Assembly (NCBI GenBank): GCA_964568735.1
Contig: CAZMRF010000034.1
Coordinates: 1 to 49,449 of the forward strand
Length of the DNA stretch: 49,449 nt
Reading direction: 5' to 3'
Source: CAZMRF01 sp964568735
GTDB taxonomy: Bacteria > Acidobacteriota > Polarisedimenticolia > JACPZX01
Shown here: positions 40,497 through 48,517 of the stretch, piece after piece
Layout of the letters: each line of letters opens with the position of its first letter
Numbering within the stretch: position 1 is the stretch's first letter
Notes under the pieces: model-generated
What the model was told of the DNA's origin: nothing
Seen by the model: the letters and a program-made list of their open reading frames with translations, nothing else
Databases searched by the model: none
Program-made: the position numbers and the translations under genes

Positions 40497-40521
40497 ACGC
40501 CTCGGGGGTGGGTGGTATATT
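40493..40521 (+). promoter_or_regulatory. Strong promoter of the Wzc-like gene
   Basis: TTGAAC (40493-40498), a 17-base spacer and TATATT (40516-40521) with an extended -10 TG. The TGA stop of the WecA-type gene lies inside the -35 box. The start near 40528 gives a leader of about 110 bases in which CCACC (40525-40529) can pair with a downstream GGTGG. Confidence 0.65.
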
Positions 40522-40637
40522 CGGCCACCGGAGATAAATCCTGCGAATAGGTGGGTTTGGGGGGGATCACCGGCCCTCCTCTGGGGTGGACCGCCCCCTC
40601 CGAACCCGTCGACTCGCTGCTCCAGGACGCAGAGCTG

Positions 40638-42782
40638 ATGCCCCAGCAAGAAGACATAGGCCTGCACCAGTACGTCGAGATCCTCTGGCGGCGCCGCTGG
40701 GTCATATTCTCGGTTTTCATCGTCGTCTTCAGTCTCAGCTCCGTCTGGGTCAGCATGACCCGAACCAGCTACCGGGTCCGGAGCCTCGTGGCGCTGAAGA
40801 ACCAGCTCTACAACAGGGAACGGCTGCTGCCTTTCGCGCCGGGCTCCGACAGACCGGAGCAATCCCTCTATGGGGAGTCCTACGCCCAGATCATCAACGG
40901 GCTCCCCTTCGCCGAGAAGGTCTCCATGACCCTCGTCCGGCGTTCGGGGACGAGGTCTTACGTCCCTGAGGACATCCTCGCGAGCATCCGGGCCGAGTTT
41001 CAGGACCCCGATCTGATTCTCATCTACGCCCAGCACGTCGATCCCAATCTCGCGATGGAGCTCGCCAACGCGGCTGCCGACACCTTCGTGGAAGAAAGCG
41101 TGGCGAGCCTCAAGGCGAGCATCCTCTCCTACTCGGACCATGCCCTCGCGCAGATGGAGCAGTACGAGAGCCAGATGCGGCAGGCGGAGGAGGAGATCGC
41201 CCGGTTCAAGGAGAGCCTGGGCTTCGTCAATATTGACGACGAGATCAGCAATCTGAAAAACACGATATCCGAGTTCGAGAAGGAGGCGGCTGTCGTCCAG
41301 ACCCAGATCGAGATTGCGGTGACCCATCGCGTCGACATCCGCTCCCTGGTGAAGGTATCGGGCTCCGGGAGCGGGTCGATCCTCGTCGATGAGCCCCAGG
41401 TCGAGCAGCTCCGCAACCTCCAGGATCAGCTCACCCAGGCCCGCCTTCGATACACCGACCAGCATCCGGCCGTACGCAACCTCGAGAACCAGATCCGGGG
41501 CATCGAGAGCAGGCTCACCGCCAGCCTCGAGTCGAGCGGGAGCACCCTGTCCCCCGAGCGCTATCTGAGCCTGCGCAATGAGCTGTCTGAGACCGAGGCC
41601 AAGCTCGCGGATCTACAGACCGCCAGGCTCTCATGGGATAAGCAGATCGCCGGAGTGCGGGCGCAACTGAGCGACTTTCCCGAGAAGAAGTTCCAGCTCG
41701 AGCAGATCGAGCGCCGGGCCGAGCAGGCACGCCAGCAGTACCTCTCCTGGCGCGAGAAGGTGGACGACGCGAACAGCCAGGCCTCGACGGTCCAGGGCAA
41801 TGCCTCGGTTGCAGACTATGCCAGCTCGCCCGAGCCGGCCGTGCGGAAGTCCAACCTGCTGGCGCTCGGCTTCCTCGTGGCCGCGCTGCTCGGCGTGGGT
41901 CTTGGACTGGTCGTCGAATTCGCCGATTCGACGGTGCGGACCCCCGAGGAGATCACCCGCGCCGTGGGCCTCGGTTTCCTCGGCTCCATCATCAGGCTGA
42001 AGGAGCCCCGCCAGATTGTCTTCTCGGGAGGGACGAGCACCGAGAACGTCTCGGAGGCCTACACCAAGATCTACTCGAACCTCAAGTTCTCGGCCGTTGA
42101 AGGCCCGATGCGCTCCATTCTGATCACGAGCGCCCGGAAGGGGGAGGGCAAGTCAACGACTCTCATGAACCTCGCCTGCGCCATCGCGGCGTCGGGCAAG
42201 AGGGTCATCGTCGTCGACACCGACCTGAGGAACCCTTCGCTCCAGCGGATCCTCAAGATACGCCACCAGACTGGAGTCACGAACGTCCTGGCGGGGGAGT
42301 GCATCGTCGACGACGCGATCAAGGCCACCGTCCACCCTGGTGTCTCCATCCTGCCGTCGGGGCCGATCCCTCCCAACCCCGCCGAGCTTCTGCAATCGAG
42401 CCTGATGAAGCAGCTCATCGAGGACCTCGAGGTGCGATGCGACATCGTCATCTTCGATTCTCCACCGACGCTCCTGGTGGCGGACGCGATGCTCCTCGCG
42501 GCCGAGGTCGATGCGGCTGTGATCGTCACCGAGGCCGGAGGCGTCACCCGCAAGGAGGTCCAGCACGTTCGCGACACCTTGCAGATGGCGAGGGCGAGAA
42601 TCCTCGGGGTGATCCTGAACAAGGTCGCAGAGGTTCCCGGAGCGTACTACTACAATTACTACTCCTATTATCATTCCTACAAGGACCAGGACCAGGATGA
42701 GCCGGCCGAGCCTGCCGGCGCCCTGGGCTGGCTCCGGGGTTCGGTCAAGTCCCTCAACAGCAAGATCGGCGGTCGCACCTGA
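40638..42782 (+). CDS. Wzc-like chain-length determinant with BY-kinase domain
   Basis: A 714-residue inner-membrane protein controlling glycan length and export. The N-terminal Wzz domain has a first membrane span (about residues 22-42, RRRWVIFSVFIVVFSLSSVW), then a long periplasmic coiled coil, then a second span (about residues 395-420, LLALGFLVAALLGVGLGL). The tyrosine kinase follows: ITSARKGEGKSTTLMNLA (Walker A, near residue 497), VIVVDTDLRNPSLQRIL (Walker A') and CDIVIFDSPPTLL (Walker B). Near residue 668 is the tyrosine cluster AYYYNYYSYYHSYKD for autophosphorylation. ATG 40638 is chosen; an upstream in-frame start at 40551 adds no family sequence. Confidence 0.94.
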   Translation: MPQQEDIGLHQYVEILWRRRWVIFSVFIVVFSLSSVWVSMTRTSYRVRSLVALKNQLYNRERLLPFAPGSDRPEQSLYGESYAQIINGLPFAEKVSMTLVRRSGTRSYVPEDILASIRAEFQDPDLILIYAQHVDPNLAMELANAAADTFVEESVASLKASILSYSDHALAQMEQYESQMRQAEEEIARFKESLGFVNIDDEISNLKNTISEFEKEAAVVQTQIEIAVTHRVDIRSLVKVSGSGSGSILVDEPQVEQLRNLQDQLTQARLRYTDQHPAVRNLENQIRGIESRLTASLESSGSTLSPERYLSLRNELSETEAKLADLQTARLSWDKQIAGVRAQLSDFPEKKFQLEQIERRAEQARQQYLSWREKVDDANSQASTVQGNASVADYASSPEPAVRKSNLLALGFLVAALLGVGLGLVVEFADSTVRTPEEITRAVGLGFLGSIIRLKEPRQIVFSGGTSTENVSEAYTKIYSNLKFSAVEGPMRSILITSARKGEGKSTTLMNLACAIAASGKRVIVVDTDLRNPSLQRILKIRHQTGVTNVLAGECIVDDAIKATVHPGVSILPSGPIPPNPAELLQSSLMKQLIEDLEVRCDIVIFDSPPTLLVADAMLLAAEVDAAVIVTEAGGVTRKEVQHVRDTLQMARARILGVILNKVAEVPGAYYYNYYSYYHSYKDQDQDEPAEPAGALGWLRGSVKSLNSKIGGRT

Positions 42783-42869
42783 TCTCGCGGCGGTGCCTTC
42801 CCTGAATCTCGGAAGCTCCCCCCGGCAGCCTCGTGCCGGCCACTGGAGCCCGGCGCGCGCGAAGACAGG

Positions 42870-43742
42870 ATGAGTGAACGCGACAGGAAACCCGCGCTGC
42901 CCGCCGGAGAGGATCCGGCGACCTCCGCACCCGGGCGGACGACCTGCCTGGGTGAGGACTTGAAGGCGGGAAGGTCTGACTCGGACCAGATCTGCGGGAA
43001 GACCTGGCTGATTTCCTGGAGCCACAGGCGCAGGTTCCGCGTGGCCGTCGAGATCGCCCGCGAGTTCACGGGAAGGGCGGTCTTCGACTACGGGTGCGGT
43101 GACGCGACGTTTCTCGCGCACCTCGTGGACTGCACCGGGTCACCCCGAATGGCCGTGGGTGGCGAGCGTGACCCTGCGATGGTCGAGGAGTGCCGCCGCC
43201 GCTTCGAGGGTGCCGCCTCCCTTCGCTTCGTGTGCTTCGAGGAGATCGCCTCGGAGGCGCACAGAGGCCGCTACGACGCTGTCTTCTGCATGGAAGTCCT
43301 CGAGCACGCCCTCGACGTGCAAGGCGTTCTGTCGGACCTCGACCTTCTCCTGGCGCCCACGGGAAAGCTCGTCATCAGCGTGCCTGTCGAGACAGGGATG
43401 CCTCTCCTCATCAAGCAGTGCGGGCGGCGCTTGGCAGGTCTCAAGCGAGTCAGAGGATACGTGGGCCACTCGGGATACACCTGGAGAGAGCTGGCGGCGG
43501 CGGTCTTCGCCGGATCACGAACTCACATCCCCCGTATCATCTACGATGGAGCCGACGGCCTCCGTTCCTACGATCACAAGGGATTCAAGTGGGCGGTCAT
43601 CCGGGATCAGATAGCCGAGCGCTTCGAAATCCAGAGAACCCTGGGCTCCCCATTCACCTGGCTCCCGCCCCACCTGTCCAGCCAGGTATGGTTGATCGCC
43701 TCCAGGAGGCGGGGTGGCTCACGGGGAGCTGCCGGGCTCTGA
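42870..43742 (+). CDS. Class I SAM-dependent methyltransferase
   Basis: A 290-residue enzyme with a Rossmann methyltransferase core: VFDYGCGDATFLAHLVD (SAM-binding motif I, near residue 70), then DAVFCMEVLEHALDVQGVLS (motif IV region) and GKLVISVPVETGMPLLIKQ. The first 40 residues are charged and probably flexible. The substrate is unknown; placement behind the Wzc-like gene suggests methylation of a sugar, end-capping of the glycan, or lipid modification. The 3' end overlaps the convergent membrane-protein gene by 24 bases. The leader 42783-42869 shows no separate promoter I can defend. Confidence 0.88.
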   Translation: MSERDRKPALPAGEDPATSAPGRTTCLGEDLKAGRSDSDQICGKTWLISWSHRRRFRVAVEIAREFTGRAVFDYGCGDATFLAHLVDCTGSPRMAVGGERDPAMVEECRRRFEGAASLRFVCFEEIASEAHRGRYDAVFCMEVLEHALDVQGVLSDLDLLLAPTGKLVISVPVETGMPLLIKQCGRRLAGLKRVRGYVGHSGYTWRELAAAVFAGSRTHIPRIIYDGADGLRSYDHKGFKWAVIRDQIAERFEIQRTLGSPFTWLPPHLSSQVWLIASRRRGGSRGAAGL

Positions 43743-45260
43743 TCCTTGATCGGAGGCTCCACCGGAGTCCCCACGGCCGGGTGGAGGCGCGTCATCGGGC
43801 TCGAGGAGGATGATCTCGCCCGGATTCGCCACGATCGAATGGAATTCCCTTCCAAAGATCCTCGCCGGAGCGGCGTTGGATGGCACACCGGCCTCGCGGG
43901 CATGGAGCACCGAGATCACCCACGCATCCCCCGGCTTCTTCTCGTCGATCATCGGGTAGTCGTGGTCGACACCGAGGTGCGAGAAGTTCCAGGCTAGCGC
44001 GCCTTCCGGCATTCTGAAGTCGAAGACCAGGCGCGCCGCGTACTCGTCGAAGAGGATCCTCCGGCCCGCGAGCGCGGGGATCCTCCGGCCCACCGCCTCC
44101 ACTTCGGCCACAGGCACGGGCTCACGGCACAGGAGCATCACGACCTCCGTGCTGTTGTTGGCGAGGAAGAGCAGCACGGAAACCGAGGCCGCCGTCCACC
44201 GTGCGGGTCTTCCCCACGGCAGGGCCGGGATCATGAAGGCGATGCCGACCCATAGGAAGAAGAAAGAGCTCCCGTAGTTGAGCGTCCTCGGGTAGAGAAG
44301 CATGAGCAGGATGCCCGCGGCGCCGGCCGTCACACCGAGCGCCACGTGGCGCCTCTGGCCCCCTCGGTGCCAGAAGGCCAGGCCGGCGAGGACGACGTAC
44401 CAGGCAAGGACCGGGAGGTCCGTGAACCTCTTGTAGCCGATTGCGAAGATTCCCGCGATGAAAGAGAGCGTCTCCGCTATCGGGATCGCGTAGAGTGAGG
44501 CGCTCCAGAGGTAGTCCGAGAAGAACCGGCCCACTTCTCCGTGGATGGCCGCGACGAAGAGCATGGTCACGATTCCCGCACCTCCGACGATGTCGGGGAT
44601 CCGCCGGCGCAGGAGAACCAGAGGCTTCACTCCCTCTCTCCGGGCGGCCGTGCCGAGCGCCAGGAGGAGCAGTGGGACGGCGGGAGCGATGTAGGGCGGC
44701 ACCGCGGCGACGGCGAAGCCCACGATGGTGAGCCCTGCCGCCTGCGATAGGCGCGACCGGGCGTCGAGGAGCGCCATCCCGAGCGCGAGGAGCGCTCCGA
44801 CGAAGGCATCGGGGCGCAGTCCCAAGGGGGCAGTCCAGGCCGTGAAGAAGAGCACGACAAGAAAGGTCTGCAGCGGGGGGAACCCGCGCCTCCGGAACGC
44901 GACCGCGACGCTCAACGAGAAGAGGATTCCGCAACCGATCTGGAACGAGCGCAGGGAATCCGTGCTCGTTCCGAGGAGTCGCAGCCAACCGGCGAGGGCG
45001 TACGGGTAGAAGGGAGGGTGCAGGTAGTAGCGATCCACCGCACGAGGTGTGAGGTCGGCGAGATAGGGGTTGACCAGCTCGCCGCGCTCGGCGAGCGAGA
45101 TGGCCGCTCCGACGAAGTAGACGTCGTCGAAGTTGGGCTTCGGCGCTCCGAGCGTGAAGAGCAGGGACCAGAACAGGAGGATCGGCACGAGGACGATCGT
45201 CGTGAAGCGAAGATCCGATGTGGGCCCGGGAGCGGATCTCACCGCCGCAGGCTTCGGCAT
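43719..45260 (-). CDS. GT-C-like polytopic membrane glycosyltransferase
   Basis: A 513-residue protein with about eleven hydrophobic spans. It starts with a basic segment, a first span (TTIVLVPILLFWSLLFTLG) and an acidic first periplasmic loop, PNFDDVYFVGAAISLAERGE, as in ArnT/PMT-like GT-C enzymes that use polyprenyl-phosphate sugars. RYYLHPPFYPYALAGWLRLL is another typical loop. A C-terminal ~120-residue soluble part ends in Pro/Gly/Ser repeats. ATG 45260 is used, though no clear ribosome-binding site precedes it; a TTG at 45302, close to the predicted transcript start, is a second choice. It is the only minus-strand gene in the polysaccharide region. Confidence 0.78.
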   Translation of the reverse strand: MPKPAAVRSAPGPTSDLRFTTIVLVPILLFWSLLFTLGAPKPNFDDVYFVGAAISLAERGELVNPYLADLTPRAVDRYYLHPPFYPYALAGWLRLLGTSTDSLRSFQIGCGILFSLSVAVAFRRRGFPPLQTFLVVLFFTAWTAPLGLRPDAFVGALLALGMALLDARSRLSQAAGLTIVGFAVAAVPPYIAPAVPLLLLALGTAARREGVKPLVLLRRRIPDIVGGAGIVTMLFVAAIHGEVGRFFSDYLWSASLYAIPIAETLSFIAGIFAIGYKRFTDLPVLAWYVVLAGLAFWHRGGQRRHVALGVTAGAAGILLMLLYPRTLNYGSSFFFLWVGIAFMIPALPWGRPARWTAASVSVLLFLANNSTEVVMLLCREPVPVAEVEAVGRRIPALAGRRILFDEYAARLVFDFRMPEGALAWNFSHLGVDHDYPMIDEKKPGDAWVISVLHAREAGVPSNAAPARIFGREFHSIVANPGEIILLEPDDAPPPGRGDSGGASDQGSEPGSSP

Positions 45261-45310
45261 GAGGGGTGTCGTCGGCGCCTTCAGGGGGATGGTTGGGGGC
45301 AACGGCCCGG

Positions 45311-45340
45311 AACATAGTCTCCTCTCGGGCCGCTGATCAA
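45311..45340 (-). promoter_or_regulatory. Candidate promoter of the GT-C-like gene
   Basis: On the minus strand TTGATC (45335-45340), an 18-base spacer and TATGTT (45311-45316). The expected start is near 45304. Four of six matches in each box. Confidence 0.42.
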
Positions 45341-45429
45341 GGAGGGCAGCTCGTGGCGCCCTACGCGCACTTCGTCCCAGTCCTTCACCGACCCTAGCGA
45401 GGCCGCTGTCGCAGGTACCGGTCCAGCCA

Positions 45430-45458
45430 TTGAAGTCTGGGGTGAGCAGGTTTAGGAT
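45430..45458 (+). promoter_or_regulatory. Candidate promoter of the oxidoreductase/aminotransferase unit
   Basis: TTGAAG (45430-45435), a 17-base spacer and TAGGAT (45453-45458). The start near 45465 gives a leader of about 93 bases that contains the inverted repeat at 45488-45508. Confidence 0.4.
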
Positions 45459-45487
45459 CCCCGGCCCGCGCCCATCATCGGGGCCCG

Positions 45488-45508
45488 ATCGGGAGAAGGG
45501 CTCCCGAT
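45488..45508 (+). repeat. Inverted repeat in the oxidoreductase leader
   Basis: ATCGGGAG (45488-45495), loop AAGGG, then CTCCCGAT (45501-45508): a perfect 8-bp stem. It lies about 50 bases before the GTG start. It could be an operator or an RNA hairpin; no T-run follows. Confidence 0.55.
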
Positions 45509-45557
45509 GCCGGCGTGATCCCGCGGCCCCCAGCAGCTCTGCACTTTCTGGAGACGT

Positions 45558-47162
45558 GTGCCCGTGTACGACGCCATCGTCGTTGGATCCGGAGCTTCCG
45601 GAAGCTGGGCCGCCAAGGAGCTGTGCGAGCGGGGCCTCAAGGTCCTGATGCTCGAGGCCGGGCGCACCATCGACGTCGTCGATGAGTTCCCGGCCGGGCC
45701 AGCGCGGCGGGGCCTGCTGCCCAACAGGCTGGTCTGCTCGCTCAAGGGGCAGCACCTACAGGTCAGATGCCCCAATTTCTCGGCGGATACGAGCCGCTTC
45801 TACGTCAATGACCGGATGAATCCGTACTCCCACCCGCGCGGAAAGCCATTCCATTGGATTCGTGGCCGTCAGGTGGGGGGGAGGCTGCACACCTGGTGCC
45901 GGTCCGCGATACGCATGTCCGATGCCGAGCTGAAGCCGACGCAGCACGGAAAGGAAGGGCCGGACTGGCCCTTGAGCTATCGAGAGCTCGAGCCGTACTA
46001 CGACAGGGTTGAGTCCTTCCTGGGCCTTCTCGGGGCCCGGGCCGGCATACCCGGCCTGCCGGACGGAAAGTACTCCGATCCCATGCCTCTCACGGGAGCG
46101 GAGCGCCGGTTCCTCGAGAAGGTGGAGAGGAGGAAGGGTGACGTGCGTGCTGGCGCGGGAAGGCTCATCCGGCACAACCCGCTCCGGATCCCTACGCCCA
46201 TCATCGCCGCCTCGAGGACGAACAACCTGACGATCCAGTCGGATGCCGCGGTCTCCCATCTTCTGATCGACGAGAGCAGTGGAAAGGCCAGTGGCGTGGC
46301 GTACGTGGACTGCACCTCGAAGACGTGGAAGGAGGCGAGAGCGAGAGTGGTCGTGCTCTGCGCATCCGCATTCGAGAGCGTGAGAATCCTCCTGAACTCC
46401 GCGTGCCCACGACATCCCGGAGGAGTCGGCAACTCTTCGGGTCTCCTGGGAAAGTACATCGGCGATCATCTGATGGTGGGCGTCCAGGGGCGGATGCCCG
46501 ACGGAACCTGGGAGCCCGAACTCCGCGAGAGCATGGATCCCTACGATTTCGGAGTCACGGGCTTGTACCTGCGTGCCTCGTCGCAGAAACTGGGCGGGAG
46601 CAGCAGCTCTCCGGCGGCGTTCGGAATCCAGTGCGGGATGGGTCTGAGGGGCCCGAACTGGTGGATGCTCGCATTCGGAGAGATGAAGGTGCGCGAAGCG
46701 AGCCGCGTCTCGATCGATCCGCGGAGAAAAGATGCCTGGGGAATCCCGGCGGTGCACATCGAGTGCATCCACTCACCGGAGGATGAGGCCCGTATCGCCG
46801 TCATGAGGGACATGATGCTGGATCTGGCCGACGGAGACGGCTTGAAGGTGTCCATGCCGTACGACGAGCGGACCGCGCGCGGACTGGCGTTCAGGGCGCT
46901 GCGCCGCGTGGTCTTCACGCCTCAGGGCGCCTTCTGGCCGGGGGCCTCCATCCACGAATTCGGCGGCGCCCGGATGGGCACGGATCCCGGGGACTCCGTC
47001 CTGAACGCCTTCAACCAGTGCTGGGACGCTCCGAATGTGTTCGTATGCGACGGAGCCTCCTTCGTGAGCGCCGGCTACCAGAACCACACGCTCACCATCA
47101 TGGCCCAGACCATTCGCGCCTGCGAGCATCTCGTGGCTTTCGCCAAGCGGGGAGAGCTGTAG
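45558..47162 (+). CDS. GMC-family FAD-dependent oxidoreductase
   Basis: A 534-residue flavoprotein of the glucose-methanol-choline family, which oxidises alcohol groups, often on sugars. The FAD dinucleotide motif is AIVVGSGASGSWAAKELCER (residues 6-25), then LKVLMLEAGR. The C-domain has HEFGGARMGTDPGDSVLN and NVFVCDGASFVSAGYQNHTL with the Asn-His pair that replaces the more common N-P or H-N active-site arrangement. No signal peptide, so cytoplasmic. GTG 45558 has GGAG five bases ahead; a GTG two codons later is possible. It ends four bases before the aminotransferase start, so the two are co-expressed. Confidence 0.9.
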   Translation: MPVYDAIVVGSGASGSWAAKELCERGLKVLMLEAGRTIDVVDEFPAGPARRGLLPNRLVCSLKGQHLQVRCPNFSADTSRFYVNDRMNPYSHPRGKPFHWIRGRQVGGRLHTWCRSAIRMSDAELKPTQHGKEGPDWPLSYRELEPYYDRVESFLGLLGARAGIPGLPDGKYSDPMPLTGAERRFLEKVERRKGDVRAGAGRLIRHNPLRIPTPIIAASRTNNLTIQSDAAVSHLLIDESSGKASGVAYVDCTSKTWKEARARVVVLCASAFESVRILLNSACPRHPGGVGNSSGLLGKYIGDHLMVGVQGRMPDGTWEPELRESMDPYDFGVTGLYLRASSQKLGGSSSSPAAFGIQCGMGLRGPNWWMLAFGEMKVREASRVSIDPRRKDAWGIPAVHIECIHSPEDEARIAVMRDMMLDLADGDGLKVSMPYDERTARGLAFRALRRVVFTPQGAFWPGASIHEFGGARMGTDPGDSVLNAFNQCWDAPNVFVCDGASFVSAGYQNHTLTIMAQTIRACEHLVAFAKRGEL

Positions 47163-47165
47163 GGG

Positions 47166-48425
47166 ATGCGCATCTTCGGGGTGATCCGGATCCTCTGGAG
47201 GGAACAGGGCTGGCTCCACGCCCTGCGATACCTCATCCGCCGCATCGCCGATCGGCGGCGCCTGAGGTGGCCTGTCTACGGGCGCCGCGAGGTGCGTAAC
47301 CTGAAGGTCGTACTTCGGAGCGGGAATTGGGGTGGAGTGCCATTCCCCAACACGTTCGCGAAGGAGCTTGCGGAGAGGTTTGCGGCTCTCCAGACCGCGC
47401 GGTACGGGATCTGCACGACGAACGGGACGACGGCACTCTACGTTGCCTACAGGGCCGCCGGCCTCAGGCGAGGAGACGAGATCATCGTGCCGGCGCTGAC
47501 CTTCAGCGCAACGGCATCTGCCGCGCTCGAGCAGGGAATCCGCCCGGTTTTCGTGGACGTCGACCCCGGGACGATGTGCGTCGATCCCGGTGCCGTACGA
47601 AGGGCGATCACGCCCGAGACCAGGGCCATCGCGGCGGTTCACCTCGGCGCCCAGATGGCCGACATGGACTCCCTGCTCGCGATTTCCGCCGAGCATGGGA
47701 TTCCGGTGATCGAGGACTGCGCCCACGCCCAGGGCGCCATGTGGGGTGACCGCGGCGCGGGCTCGATGGGGATCCTCGGATGCTTCAGCTTTCAATCGAC
47801 GAAGCTGATGACGGCGGGGGAAGGCGGGATGGTCCTGACGAATGACGAGAAGCTGGCGGTCCGATGTCGCTCCTACGTCGACTTCGGACGCGGCGGCGCC
47901 GCCGAAGACAACTCACAGACTGTGCTCAGGTCGAACCAGAGAATGACCGACCTCCAGGCGGCCGTGCTCCTGGCTCAGCTCGAGAGGCTCCCCGCACATA
48001 CACGCCGGAGAGACGAGAACGCGAGGCTCCTCACGAGGCTTCTCGGCGGCATCGAAGGAGTGCGGGCGCTGCATCCCTACTCCAAGGTCACGACCCAGGC
48101 TGTGTACGGCTACTACTTCCGGTACCTTCGCGAGGAGTGCGGCGGCGTGCCTCGAGCGACCTTCGTCCGCGATCTTCATGAGCGTGGTGTCCCGGCGGTC
48201 GAGCAGATGTATCTTCCCGTATACAGGGCCGCGGAGTTTGGATGGCGCGATGCGCCGATCGACGTGGACTACTCGAACGTCCGCTGCCCCATCGCCGAGC
48301 GCGCTGCATTCGAGGAGCTCGTGTGGATACAGCACCGTGCTTTCCTCGCCGGCCGCTGGCACATGGAGTGGCTGGCGGAGATCATCGACGGACTCGTGAG
48401 GAGGTACCGTGCCGGGGGGCGTTGA
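47166..48425 (+). CDS. DegT/DnrJ/EryC1 sugar aminotransferase, scyllo-inosose-aminotransferase-like
   Basis: A 419-residue PLP enzyme that aminates a keto-sugar or keto-cyclitol. Visible: ICTTNGTTALYVAYRAAGLR (cofactor phosphate loop), DEIIVPALTFSATASAALEQ, IEDCAHAQGAMWGDRGAGSM and the Schiff-base Lys213 in FSFQSTKLMTAGEGGMVL. The segment FSFQ-S-T-K-x-M-T-A-G-E-G-G is closest to aminotransferases of aminocyclitol pathways such as StsC and BtrR. The N-terminal ~40 residues (a basic, amphipathic stretch) are extra for the family. GGAGAG precedes ATG. Coupled to the GMC oxidoreductase it would complete an oxidise-then-aminate pair. Confidence 0.9.
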   Translation: MRIFGVIRILWREQGWLHALRYLIRRIADRRRLRWPVYGRREVRNLKVVLRSGNWGGVPFPNTFAKELAERFAALQTARYGICTTNGTTALYVAYRAAGLRRGDEIIVPALTFSATASAALEQGIRPVFVDVDPGTMCVDPGAVRRAITPETRAIAAVHLGAQMADMDSLLAISAEHGIPVIEDCAHAQGAMWGDRGAGSMGILGCFSFQSTKLMTAGEGGMVLTNDEKLAVRCRSYVDFGRGGAAEDNSQTVLRSNQRMTDLQAAVLLAQLERLPAHTRRRDENARLLTRLLGGIEGVRALHPYSKVTTQAVYGYYFRYLREECGGVPRATFVRDLHERGVPAVEQMYLPVYRAAEFGWRDAPIDVDYSNVRCPIAERAAFEELVWIQHRAFLAGRWHMEWLAEIIDGLVRRYRAGGR

Positions 48426-48517
48426 TCTCGGCAGGAGCGCACTCCCGGCCGCGTCCCGCTGCGTCCCCGGCGGAGAGGCGGGCACACGGCCGACGCACGG
48501 GCGGGTAGGATAGAGCC

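Noticed and set aside
39561..41465. A 634-codon minus-strand frame across the WecA-type and Wzc-like genes.
   Set aside because: It crosses two well-supported plus-strand genes and a promoter; the sequence is His/Asp/Gly-rich antisense noise.
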